A DNA stretch of 6,567 nucleotides, from NCBI GenBank assembly GCA_049511115.1, contig JBEKYH010000297.1:1-6567 (forward strand). The letters run 5' to 3'. This DNA comes from JBEKYH01 sp049511115. GTDB lineage: Bacteria > Planctomycetota > Phycisphaerae > Tepidisphaerales > Tepidisphaeraceae. Position 1 is the first letter of the stretch. Each line of letters starts with the position of its first letter. Positions 1 to 6,567 of the stretch are shown here, one piece after another. Under the pieces are notes generated by a model. The model did not search any database. It saw only the letters and a list, made by a program, of their open reading frames with translations, and was not told where the DNA came from. The position numbers were made by a program, and so were the translations under genes.

Positions 1-1
1 C

Positions 2-2854
2 GAAGCGCAGGCGCTTCTGGCGCAGGAAAAGGCACAGGGCGCCCATTACGGCGGAGATGTCACCCTGCTTGGACTTTCCTCCACCAGCCGGCAGTTTAAT
101 CTCGGTGTGGAAGATGACTGTGTGAAACTATTTGAAAGCCAGTACGGCCGCACGCCGGATTCCACGCTCACGATGGCCCTCAACGATTACGCAAAAAAGC
201 AGCGCGATGCCGCCTTGCAATTGCTCCAGACCGCTGTGAACTCGGCCACCCCGGATCAGAAAGTTGGATACGAGCTCGCGCAGGCCAGGTATCTGGAGTT
301 CCTCCAGAGTTCCGATAACAGCAACACCGATACCCCCGCCTGGCAGGCGGCCACCGCCGCCTGGAAGAAACTCGGCGATGAAAATCCCAACAACCTGACC
401 GTGCAGCGCGCGGTCCTTGGGTCAAGGGCGGCATTCCGCGATCGCGATTTTTACTCTCGCTCCATTCAGCACGTCAAGGATCTCCAGGGACCTGATTCCA
501 CCGCATGGAAACTTGCCCAGGCACATTGGATGCTCGACCCGTCAAAGGATGCCGGGACCGCCTCGCAAGTTGACGCCAAGACCGCCGCGCAAGCGATCGC
601 CCTCCTGCAGGATGTCGCCCAGCGCGAGCCGGATTCCGTGGGCGCCCATGTGCTTATGGCCATCGCCAAGCAGCGCGATGGACAAATCTCCGCCGCCGCT
701 GAAGAGCTGCAAGCCGCCCAGCGCCAAGACCCGCAGTCCCCCGGCGTTGATGTGATGATGGCCGGCCTGATGCAGGATCGCGGTGATTTCAGCCACGCTC
801 ACGAACAGTTGGAGCTGGCGGCCAATCAAAAGGAAGCCAGCCCCCAGGTCCGCGAAGACACCGCCACTCTAATGGCGGATCAGGGAGACCTGGCAGGCGC
901 GCAACCGATTCTCGAGAGCCTTGCCAAAGACCCTCAGACCACCAGCCCGAATATCAGGCTGAAATTGGCCGCCGTCTATGGCCAATCCAAACAATTCGAT
1001 AAGGCACAGACCCTGCTTGACGCGCTGATGAAGGAGCTTCCGCCGGCAAGCGATGCGCCGCCGGACCAGTTGCAGGCGTACCTGGCATTGCAGCAAAAAG
1101 CCATCATGATGTCGGCGCGGCTTCATGCGTTCCAGCGCGATCCTGAAAAAGCCGAACAGACTCTTGCCCGGCTCAGCGCCCTGAAACTAGCGCCCGGCGA
1201 AGCCGAGCAGGACGTGGGCGATTTCCGATACAGCACTGGAAATTTTGATGCGGCGGCCCAGATGTATCTCCAGGCCGCCCACGCAGCCCCCGCCAACTCC
1301 ATCCATTGGCTCAGCCTGATGGACGCTCAGTGCCGCCAAGGTAAGCCCTCCGACGCTCTGGCAACCGCCGAAGTGGCGCTAAAATCCATCCCCATTGATT
1401 CCAACGACTCAATAACCGAGGACAATGTCAACCATCTCAACGGCTTCCTGCTGCAAAAAGATTTGGTCGCCAAAGCCACCGATTTGATGGCAACCGGCAG
1501 TGACACATCCGTGATGCGGAGGCTTCTATCGTTTCTGGTCCGGGACCCCTCGCCCGCAGGCGACGCCGCGGACACCCTCAAAACCATGGAAGACCTTGCC
1601 GCGTCCGACAAATCGGTAGACGAAGTTTTGCAGACCTTGCAGAAGCTGAGCAACGACCATCCGCGCTTCCTGCCTGCCCAGACGGCGCTGACCGACGTCC
1701 AGCTTAGCGTCGGCCGATGCTCCGACGCCGTCGATTCCGCCTCCCACGCTGTCCAGGCCTTCCCCACCGAAGCTGAGCCGGCTGCACAAGCCGTCAAGGC
1801 ATTCATTCTCCTGGGGCGATGGGCCGACGCCCTGCAAATGGCCCAGACTTGGGGCGACCGCGCCGTGGAAGATACCCTTGATGCCGACCTTAGCATCGCC
1901 CAGATGGAACTGAAACTGGGCGATCCCGAGAAATGCGTCTCTACGCTGGAGCCCTACCTTAACGCGCCCTATGCCACGGACGTGCAAAAGTGGGAAATCG
2001 CCCTCACGCAGGCGCAGGCCCTGGTCGCCGAAAACAAACCCGCCGACGCCGTCAACCTCCTCTGGCCGCTTGCCCAAACCTCGCTGGGCAACCAGTCGGA
2101 CTGGATGAAATTCACTGTCAATAGCCTCCCCCCCGATCAGGCCGAAACATGGCTTAATCGCATGGGAGAGTTCCTCAAGACCAAACCCGAATTCGCCCGC
2201 TCGCAGATCGAGCTCGCTAAGAACTGGGATTTGCTCGCCGAGAATACCAGCGACAAACGGTACGCCAAACTGGCCCGCGACCTCGTGCACAGCCTCTCGG
2301 CCGACCCGCAAATCGGCGCCACCGCCGTCTGGTGCCAGGGCCAATTCGACGAAGAGGACGGCGATAGCAAGGGCGCCCAGGCCGCCTACCGGGAGGCGAT
2401 CTCCATGGCCAAGGCCACTCCCTCCGGTCATCTCCCTGAGGCCGAGAACAATCTCGCCATGCTCCTGGCCACGCACGGCGGCGATATGAAGGAAGCCGTC
2501 TCTCTCGCGCAGCAACTGGTCAAGGCTAATCCACAGCCCGTCTACTATGACACCCTCGCCACCGTCCTCAGCAAAAACGATGATTACACCGATGCCGCCG
2601 CTGCCGAACTTACCGCGGTAAAGGACGAGACGAACATCCATAATCTCGCCAAGTGGCACGTCAATCTCGCCCGCCTCATGGCCGACCAGGGCAAGCGCGA
2701 TCAGGCTTTGCGCGTCATTGCCGAACTTGACCTGATGACCCCCGGACCCGGCGAACTGCCCACGGAGTACCAGCAGGAATTGGCTGCCTTGCGCAGCATG
2801 TTGGGGTCAACCCCCGTTCTGCGTCCTCGCGACGCGTCCACTCGCCCCTCATGA
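2..2854 (+). CDS. Large tetratricopeptide-repeat (TPR) protein, 5' end outside the window
   Basis: The reading frame is open from base 2 through the TGA at 2852-2854, giving 950 codons with no start required inside the window. A GTG at 107 is the first possible start, but the 35 codons before it read as the same Ala/Gln/Leu-rich helical protein, so I treat the gene as truncated by the window edge. The sequence is almost entirely paired helices. Counting from the GTG as residue 1, TPR-like units with the usual small residues and a closing Asp/Asn-Pro are seen near 178-209, 214-245, 247-276, 281-310, 365-395, 522-553, 775-808 and 846-877. The middle (about 430-520) is less regular. No enzyme motif or membrane segment is seen in the visible part; a signal peptide would lie upstream. 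The tail (about 900-915) is rich in Arg, Pro and Ser. TPR arrays mediate protein-protein contacts, and large ones occur in exopolysaccharide secretion (PelB, BcsC) and exosortase-linked loci (PrsT). A role in polysaccharide assembly is inferred only from the downstream genes. TPR identity is fairly sure; function is not. Confidence 0.85.
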   Translation, partial: EAQALLAQEKAQGAHYGGDVTLLGLSSTSRQFNLGVEDDCVKLFESQYGRTPDSTLTMALNDYAKKQRDAALQLLQTAVNSATPDQKVGYELAQARYLEFLQSSDNSNTDTPAWQAATAAWKKLGDENPNNLTVQRAVLGSRAAFRDRDFYSRSIQHVKDLQGPDSTAWKLAQAHWMLDPSKDAGTASQVDAKTAAQAIALLQDVAQREPDSVGAHVLMAIAKQRDGQISAAAEELQAAQRQDPQSPGVDVMMAGLMQDRGDFSHAHEQLELAANQKEASPQVREDTATLMADQGDLAGAQPILESLAKDPQTTSPNIRLKLAAVYGQSKQFDKAQTLLDALMKELPPASDAPPDQLQAYLALQQKAIMMSARLHAFQRDPEKAEQTLARLSALKLAPGEAEQDVGDFRYSTGNFDAAAQMYLQAAHAAPANSIHWLSLMDAQCRQGKPSDALATAEVALKSIPIDSNDSITEDNVNHLNGFLLQKDLVAKATDLMATGSDTSVMRRLLSFLVRDPSPAGDAADTLKTMEDLAASDKSVDEVLQTLQKLSNDHPRFLPAQTALTDVQLSVGRCSDAVDSASHAVQAFPTEAEPAAQAVKAFILLGRWADALQMAQTWGDRAVEDTLDADLSIAQMELKLGDPEKCVSTLEPYLNAPYATDVQKWEIALTQAQALVAENKPADAVNLLWPLAQTSLGNQSDWMKFTVNSLPPDQAETWLNRMGEFLKTKPEFARSQIELAKNWDLLAENTSDKRYAKLARDLVHSLSADPQIGATAVWCQGQFDEEDGDSKGAQAAYREAISMAKATPSGHLPEAENNLAMLLATHGGDMKEAVSLAQQLVKANPQPVYYDTLATVLSKNDDYTDAAAAELTAVKDETNIHNLAKWHVNLARLMADQGKRDQALRVIAELDLMTPGPGELPTEYQQELAALRSMLGSTPVLRPRDASTRPS

Positions 2855-4050
2855 CGCAAACACCAAGAAAAATCGCCGTTGTTCACGACTTCCTCTACTG
2901 CTACGCCGGCGCAGAGCGCGTGCTGGAGCAGATCATTCGTCTCTATCCCCAGGCCGATCTCTTTGCCCTCTTTGATTTCCTGCCCCCCAGCCAGCGCAAT
3001 TTCCTCGGCGGGCGCGCCGTCAACACCAGCTTCCTGCAGCGCATGCCCGCCGCGCGCAAGCGCCACCGGAATTATCTCCCGCTGATGCCCCTGGCCGTCG
3101 AGCAGCTCGACGTATCAAGCTACGACCTGGTCATCTCCAGTTCCTATGTCGCCGCCAAGGGCGTCCTGACCCGCCCCGATCAACTGCACATTTGCTATTG
3201 CCATTCGCCCGCGCGCTTCGCCTGGGATTTGCAGAACCAATATCTCTCTGAATCCGGATTGCATCGCGGCGTTAAATCAGTTCTGGCCCGCCTGATCCTT
3301 CACTATTTCCGGGCCTGGGATGTGCGTTCGGCCAACAGTGTCGATGTCTTCATCGCCAACTCCGAAACCGTCGCCCAGCGCATCCGCAAAATCTACCGCC
3401 GCGATTCCATCCGGGTATATCCGCCGGTCGATCTGGAGCAGTTTCTCCCGCGCTTGGAAAAGGAAGACTTCTATCTGACCGCCTCGCGCCTCGTTCCCTA
3501 CAAGAAAATAAACCTGATCGTCCAGGCCTTTTCCAGCACGCCCAAGCGTAAGCTCATCGTCATTGGTGAAGGCCCGGACTTCGCCAAAATCGCCCGCCTT
3601 GCCGGCCCCAACATCACCATGCTCGGCTTCCAGTCGGGCCAATCCCTGCGCGATCACATGCAGCGCGCCCGGGCATTCGTCTTCGCCGCCGAGGAAGACT
3701 TCGGCATCGTCCCGCTCGAAGCGCAGGCCTGCGGCACACCGGTCATCGGCCTCGGCCGCGGCGGACTCGTCGAAACGATCATCCCGGGCGAAACGGGTCT
3801 GTTCTTCGACGAACAGACGCCCCAATCCCTGCTGAAAGCCTTGGACGATTTTGAAAGTCGCCCCTTTTGGGATGCCGAGCTGATCCGCCGCAACGCCGAA
3901 CGCTTTTCCATCGCCCGCTTTTGCGATGAATTCTCCGGCGTCGTCGAGAGCCAGTGGGATGATTTCCAGTCCCGCCGCCAGCGCCTCTCCGGCATGACAG
4001 GAATTGTTGAAGAGTCCCGTAAAATCCCAATCCGGATTGGAGCCAAATAG
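2851..4050 (+). CDS. Glycosyltransferase family 4 (GT-B fold, group 1)
   Basis: This 399-residue protein has the usual length and layout of family GT4 retaining glycosyltransferases. The N-terminal Rossmann half starts with VVHDFL (residues 10-15) and AGAERVLE (19-26), the acceptor-side glycine-containing loop. HICYCHSPARFAWD (113-126) is a conserved family block. The C-terminal half holds the donor site: SRLVPYKK (212-219) with the Arg/Lys that contact the nucleotide diphosphate, VIGEGP (237-242), and the E-x7-E motif at E282 and E290, followed by QACGTPVIG (292-300) and GGLVETI (304-310). There is no signal peptide or obvious transmembrane helix, so it should act at the cytoplasmic face of the inner membrane, moving a sugar from a nucleotide donor to a lipid-linked glycan. 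The donor is not readable from sequence; mannose-type donors are common in similar proteins but unproven here. The ATG lies inside the TPR stop (ATGA) and no Shine-Dalgarno is seen, so translation is probably coupled to the TPR gene. The last 25 or so residues form a basic tail without a known motif. Confidence 0.93.
   Translation: MTQTPRKIAVVHDFLYCYAGAERVLEQIIRLYPQADLFALFDFLPPSQRNFLGGRAVNTSFLQRMPAARKRHRNYLPLMPLAVEQLDVSSYDLVISSSYVAAKGVLTRPDQLHICYCHSPARFAWDLQNQYLSESGLHRGVKSVLARLILHYFRAWDVRSANSVDVFIANSETVAQRIRKIYRRDSIRVYPPVDLEQFLPRLEKEDFYLTASRLVPYKKINLIVQAFSSTPKRKLIVIGEGPDFAKIARLAGPNITMLGFQSGQSLRDHMQRARAFVFAAEEDFGIVPLEAQACGTPVIGLGRGGLVETIIPGETGLFFDEQTPQSLLKALDDFESRPFWDAELIRRNAERFSIARFCDEFSGVVESQWDDFQSRRQRLSGMTGIVEESRKIPIRIGAK
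4039..4042 (+). promoter_or_regulatory. Weak Shine-Dalgarno-like GGAG before the methyltransferase
   Basis: GGAG lies 11 bases before the ATG at 4054, inside the last codons of the glycosyltransferase gene. The spacing is longer than ideal. It is the only Shine-Dalgarno-like match among the three starts visible in the operon; the starts at 2851 and 5070 have none that I can see. Confidence 0.3.
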
Positions 4051-4053
4051 CCC

Positions 4054-5025
4054 ATGACCGCCGCCGTGCAACAGCGTCGCCCCGATGCCGGCTCCGTCCG
4101 CACCAGCCTTTGCGCCTCGCTGGGCGCTTTGGCGCGCCGCCTGCCCCGGTTCCGCGCCAAGACCAAACTATTCCGCTCGCTGGCCACGGCCCTGCTGGGC
4201 CGCACTCGTCGCGCGGTCGTCCCCGTTCAGCTTACCGACGGCAGCCGCCTGCTCCTCGACCCGCGCGGGCGCACTGAAGCCAGCGCCTTCTACCTCGGCA
4301 AACTGGACAATGACGACCTCGACTTCTTTCGCTGCTGCATCGGCCCGGCCGCTGTCGCCCTGGACATTGGCGCCAACATCGGCCTGGTCACCGTCCCCTT
4401 GGGCCGAGCCCTGCGGACCGAGGGTGGCAAACTTTTTTCCTTCGAGCCGGTCGCCGCCAACGCCGAACGCCTCGCCGCCAATCTTCATCTGAATGATCTG
4501 GACCAGACCGTCACCCTGATCCGCTGCGCTCTCGGCGACGCCGAAGGCCACGCGGATATGGGCCGCGAGATCGGCGGCGGCGCCGCAACCGGCAACGCCG
4601 CCTTCCGCGCCGCCGCGGGCAGCATGGGTCAGCAACTGGAGTGGACCACCGTCCCCGTCCGCCGCCTTGATGACATTCTCACGGCATTTGCCCTCACCCG
4701 CCTCGATTTCATCAAGATCGATGTCGAGGGCGCGGAAGGCGGCGTCCTGCGCGGCGGCCTGGAAACCATCCGCCGCTTTCGTCCCATCATCTATGGCGAA
4801 TTCAATGCCGAATTGATGCCTCGCTTCGATTTCACCTTCGCGGACGTCGGTCCTCTTTTTTCCGGCCTGAATTACCGGCCCATGGCCTTCAGCCACTGGC
4901 TCGATCTGGACGATGTGCCCTACGAGGCCGGCAGGGGCAACGCCGTCCTTTGCCCCGCGGAAAAGGCCGATGCGTTATTGGCCCGCTGCGCCACCGCCCG
5001 CAAGGAATGGCGACGGTCCATGTAG
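4054..5025 (+). CDS. FkbM-family SAM-dependent methyltransferase
   Basis: This 323-residue protein carries the class I methyltransferase signature as found in the FkbM family. VALDIGANIG (101-110) is motif I, the SAM-binding glycine loop. FSFEPVAANAERL (128-140) holds the acidic residue E131 expected to bind the ribose hydroxyls. The block VPVRRLDDIL (200-209) and then LDFIKIDVEGAE (217-228) are hallmark FkbM segments, and a strand with YGEFN (247-251) follows. FkbM enzymes are usually O-methyltransferases acting on sugars or polyketides; next to a glycosyltransferase and a polysaccharide exporter, the likely substrate is a sugar hydroxyl on a surface glycan. The first 55 residues are rich in Arg/Lys with few acids and do not resemble a signal peptide; they precede the core and might be an amphipathic membrane contact. 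The ATG starts 3 bases after the glycosyltransferase stop, which implies co-transcription. Family assignment is sure; the substrate is inferred. Confidence 0.92.
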   Translation: MTAAVQQRRPDAGSVRTSLCASLGALARRLPRFRAKTKLFRSLATALLGRTRRAVVPVQLTDGSRLLLDPRGRTEASAFYLGKLDNDDLDFFRCCIGPAAVALDIGANIGLVTVPLGRALRTEGGKLFSFEPVAANAERLAANLHLNDLDQTVTLIRCALGDAEGHADMGREIGGGAATGNAAFRAAAGSMGQQLEWTTVPVRRLDDILTAFALTRLDFIKIDVEGAEGGVLRGGLETIRRFRPIIYGEFNAELMPRFDFTFADVGPLFSGLNYRPMAFSHWLDLDDVPYEAGRGNAVLCPAEKADALLARCATARKEWRRSM

Positions 5026-5047
5026 AGTCAGGTAATGCGATGGAATT

Positions 5048-5065
5048 GATGTAAACTTCCACATC
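5048..5065 (+). other. Small potential hairpin in the gap before the ABC ATPase gene
   Basis: GATGT at 5048-5052 can pair with ACATC at 5061-5065 around an 8-base loop, ending 4 bases before the ATG at 5070. It occupies the place where a Shine-Dalgarno sequence would normally be. The 44-base gap (5026-5069) is otherwise featureless. A 5-bp stem is weak and may be chance. Confidence 0.2.
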
Positions 5066-5069
5066 TCCC

Positions 5070-6344
5070 ATGAACTCAATCGACCCCGCCATCTCCGTCC
5101 GCGGCCTCTCCAAGGCGTACACCATCTTCCACGACCAGGAGGATCATTCCACGCTTGCCGAGGCTCTTCTCGCCCGGATGAAAAATCCGCTCAAGCGGCA
5201 GAAATCCGAGACCTTCTGGGCCTTGCGCGATGTCAATTTTGAAATGAAAAAGGGCGAGGTTCTCGGCATCATCGGCCGCAACGGCGCCGGAAAAAGCACC
5301 CTGCTCAAAATCCTCAGCCGCATCACCGAACCGACCGACGGCGAAATCCGCCTCTACGGCCGAATCGGCAGCCTCCTCGAAGTCGGCACCGGCTTTCACC
5401 CCGAACTCACCGGCCGTGAAAACGTCTTCCTCAACGGCGCCATCCTGGGCATGCGCCGCTGGGAAATCCAGAAATACTTCGACGCCATTGTCGAATTCGC
5501 CGGCGTCAGCCAGTTCCTCGACACCCCCGTCAAACGCTACAGCAGCGGCATGTACGTTCGCCTTGCCTTCGCCGTCGCCGCGCATCTCGCCAGCGAGATT
5601 CTCGTCGTTGACGAAGTCCTCGCCGTCGGCGACGTGGAATTCCAGAAAAAGTGCCTCGGCAAGATGAAGGATGTCGCCCAGAGCGGCCGCACCGTGCTGT
5701 TTGTGAGCCACCAGATGCAGGCCATCAGCACCCTCTGCACGCAGGTCATTTATATGCAGAACGGCCAGATCGACTTCCAGGGTGATGTCACCGAGGGCAT
5801 CTCGCGCTACCTCAACAGCCGCAAACTCCCCGGCGCCGCCCGCAGCCGCCCGCGCCGCGCCGCTTCCCCCGACTTGAAGTTTACTTCCATCACCAGCGAC
5901 AAAAATGTCTATCTGAGCACCGACCCAATCGCCATTGATATCGATATTTCGGCGCAGACCGACAAGTTTCCCAGCTATTGGATCAGCCTGGAGATCGCCA
6001 ACTCCATGGGAATCACGGTGCTGCACCTCGATTCACGGCTGCTCAACATGGAATTCCCCGCCGTCGGCCAGCGCACCGTCCGCTTCACCATCCGCGACGC
6101 CCGCCTCGCCCAGGGCGATTACATCGTCAACGCCTATCTCTGCACCGCGACCACCATCGCCGACCGTTTCGACGAGGCCATGGAATTCACCATCGCCCCC
6201 ATCCTCCCCTACCCCGGCAGCCGCAACGATTGCGCCCGCCGCGCCATCGTCTACCCGCGCCTCCAGATCGAAGACCTGTCCGCCGGTCCGGCCGCGACTG
6301 AATCGGCGCCCCAGGAAACCGCCACCGTCCAACTCGGCCCTTGA
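5070..6344 (+). CDS. Polysaccharide ABC exporter ATP-binding protein, Wzt-like, with C-terminal beta-rich domain
   Basis: The 424 residues divide into a nucleotide-binding domain (about 5-248), a basic Arg/Pro/Ala linker (about 251-266) and a beta-rich C-terminal domain (about 268-400). The ATPase shows Walker A GRNGAGKST (69-77), SLLEVGTGFHPELTGREN (101-118) in which E104 stands at the Q-loop position as is usual for this family, the signature YSSGM (157-161), Walker B ILVVDE (177-182), D-loop VGD (186-188) and switch H214. This pattern is that of the O-antigen/teichoic-acid exporter class (Wzt, TagH, KpsT relatives). The C-terminal domain has alternating strands such as IAIDIDISA (287-295) and RTVRFTIRDA (335-344), resembling Wzt C-domains that bind the glycan end in E. 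coli O8/O9a. The protein would sit on the cytoplasmic face with a Wzm-type permease, which is not in this window. The start is firm: an in-frame TAA at 5052-5054 excludes upstream starts. No Shine-Dalgarno is visible. The last 20 or so residues are a low-complexity tail. Confidence 0.93.
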   Translation: MNSIDPAISVRGLSKAYTIFHDQEDHSTLAEALLARMKNPLKRQKSETFWALRDVNFEMKKGEVLGIIGRNGAGKSTLLKILSRITEPTDGEIRLYGRIGSLLEVGTGFHPELTGRENVFLNGAILGMRRWEIQKYFDAIVEFAGVSQFLDTPVKRYSSGMYVRLAFAVAAHLASEILVVDEVLAVGDVEFQKKCLGKMKDVAQSGRTVLFVSHQMQAISTLCTQVIYMQNGQIDFQGDVTEGISRYLNSRKLPGAARSRPRRAASPDLKFTSITSDKNVYLSTDPIAIDIDISAQTDKFPSYWISLEIANSMGITVLHLDSRLLNMEFPAVGQRTVRFTIRDARLAQGDYIVNAYLCTATTIADRFDEAMEFTIAPILPYPGSRNDCARRAIVYPRLQIEDLSAGPAATESAPQETATVQLGP

Positions 6345-6386
6345 ATCAAAAAGAACTCTCACCATCCGCTCGGCTGCGCCTCGCTT

Positions 6387-6467
6387 GAGGACACAGGGGC
6401 CACAGAGGGAAAACAAAAACAATTCTGAATGTGAATTCTGAATTACCTCTGTGTCCTCTGTGTCCTC
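6387..6467. repeat. Imperfect inverted repeat, 22-base arms, after the operon
   Basis: The left arm at 6387-6408 and the right arm at 6446-6467 are reverse complements at 20 of 22 positions, separated by a 37-base AT-rich loop. The arms are purine-rich on the left and CCTCTGTG-like on the right. In RNA this could form a long stem-loop about 40 bases after the ABC gene stop. It could act as a transcription end or mRNA 3'-stabilising structure, but the loop is large and there is only a weak T-rich stretch after it (6476-6490), so it is not a classic intrinsic terminator. From memory, similar CTCTGTGTCCTCTGTGG strings are scattered in intergenic regions of various environmental bacteria; this was not checked. 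Confidence 0.6.
6421..6443 (+). repeat. Short direct repeat AATTCTGAAT in the loop
   Basis: AATTCTGAAT occurs at 6421-6430 and again at 6434-6443, three bases apart, inside the loop of the larger inverted repeat. The pair also allows a 5-bp hairpin (AATTC 6421-6425 with GAATT 6433-6437). It is an AT-rich island in otherwise GC-rich DNA; no function is evident. Confidence 0.6.
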
Positions 6468-6471
6468 TGTG
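6445..6471 (+). repeat. Three tandem 9-base units (TCCTCTGTG)
   Basis: Units at 6445-6453 (ACCTCTGTG), 6454-6462 and 6463-6471 (both TCCTCTGTG) follow each other with no gap; only the first base of the first unit differs. The array contains the right arm of the inverted repeat. The left arm carries the complementary motif in a more degraded form. Confidence 0.75.
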
Positions 6472-6526
6472 GTGAATCTTTGATTTTCTTCGCTTCTTCG
6501 CGTTCAAAGCATTTTTAAGCATTCCA

Positions 6527-6567
6527 GTGTCCGAATCCCTCCTGACCGACGATCGCGTCCGCGGCTT
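6527..6567 (+). CDS. Possible start of a further gene, cut by the window edge
   Basis: A GTG at 6527 opens a frame reading (M)SESLLTDDRVRG and continuing past the window end. Ten of the twelve full codons after the GTG end in G or C, like the upstream genes, and the strand matches the operon. The frame is closed upstream by a TGA at 6473-6475, so a start in this neighbourhood is needed if it is a gene. No Shine-Dalgarno is seen, and only 13 full codons are visible, so the product cannot be named. An alternative is a minus-strand gene ending here: the opposite strand has an open frame reading AADAIVGQEGFGHWNA before a stop at 6517-6519. Confidence 0.3.
   Translation, partial: MSESLLTDDRVRG

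Noticed and set aside
1526..2659. Long open frame of 377 codons on the minus strand, opposite the TPR gene
   Set aside because: It is a shadow of GC-rich coding DNA: the opposite + frame gives a coherent TPR protein, while this one gives a Gly/Val-rich product with no recognisable motif.
2803..2814. GGGG-TCAA-CCCC mini-hairpin shortly before the glycosyltransferase start
   Set aside because: A 4-bp stem inside coding sequence is easily chance and there is no T-run, so it is not a terminator.
5173..5423. Glu (E104) instead of Gln at the Q-loop of the ABC ATPase, considered as a missing key residue
   Set aside because: The LLEVG-type sequence is normal for Wzt/TagH-class exporters, so it is a family trait and not a defect.
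5076..6026. Open frame of 316 codons on the minus strand, opposite the ABC ATPase
   Set aside because: The + strand has all ABC motifs in order. The minus product is an Ala/Gly/Asp-rich sequence with no family features, as expected from reversed GC-rich codons.
5935..6441. Open + frame of 168 codons overlapping the end of the ABC gene and running into the non-coding tail
   Set aside because: The product is dominated by Pro, Ser, Ala and Arg, typical of an out-of-frame reading of GC-rich DNA, and it runs through the repeat region.
6445..6471. Tandem 9-base units considered as a CRISPR-like array
   Set aside because: Units are contiguous, far too short, and have no spacers; no cas genes are present.
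6480..6508. Possible promoter (TTGATT, 17-base spacer, TTCAAA) before the GTG at 6527
   Set aside because: The -10 match is only 3 of 6 and the region is T-rich by composition; not enough to call.

Overview
The window is a GC-rich, densely coding stretch with every recognisable gene on the + strand, ending in a short non-coding tail that is poorer in GC. Codons end mostly in C or G. Of the three gene starts visible inside the window, only one has even a weak Shine-Dalgarno-like match. These traits, together with a very large TPR protein and the style of the 3' intergenic repeats, would fit an environmental Gram-negative-type bacterium such as a planctomycete (Phycisphaerae-like) or a relative. 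This placement is a low-confidence inference: there is no rRNA or marker gene to settle it.

Layout: (1) bases 2-2854, the C-terminal 950 codons of a large tetratricopeptide-repeat protein whose start lies before the window; (2) bases 2851-4050, a GT-B fold, family 4 glycosyltransferase whose ATG overlaps the TPR stop codon; (3) bases 4054-5025, an FkbM-family SAM-dependent methyltransferase, 3 bases after the previous stop; (4) a 44-base gap, then bases 5070-6344, the ATP-binding subunit of a polysaccharide ABC exporter of the Wzt type with a C-terminal beta-rich domain; (5) bases 6345-6526, a non-coding region with an imperfect 22-base inverted repeat, three 9-base tandem units and short direct repeats; (6) a possible GTG-started gene running off the right edge from 6527.

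Genes 1-4 look like one operon for making and exporting a surface polysaccharide. The glycosyltransferase would extend or start the glycan, the FkbM enzyme would O-methylate a sugar, and the Wzt-like ATPase would power export through a Wzm-type permease that is not in this window. The TPR protein may be a scaffold or periplasmic/outer-membrane partner of assembly or secretion. The most interesting points are the methyltransferase placed directly before an ABC ATPase with a possible glycan-binding domain, which recalls cap-recognition export, and the repeat cluster after the operon. I see no clear evidence of a wholly new system, mobile element, CRISPR array or RNA gene.
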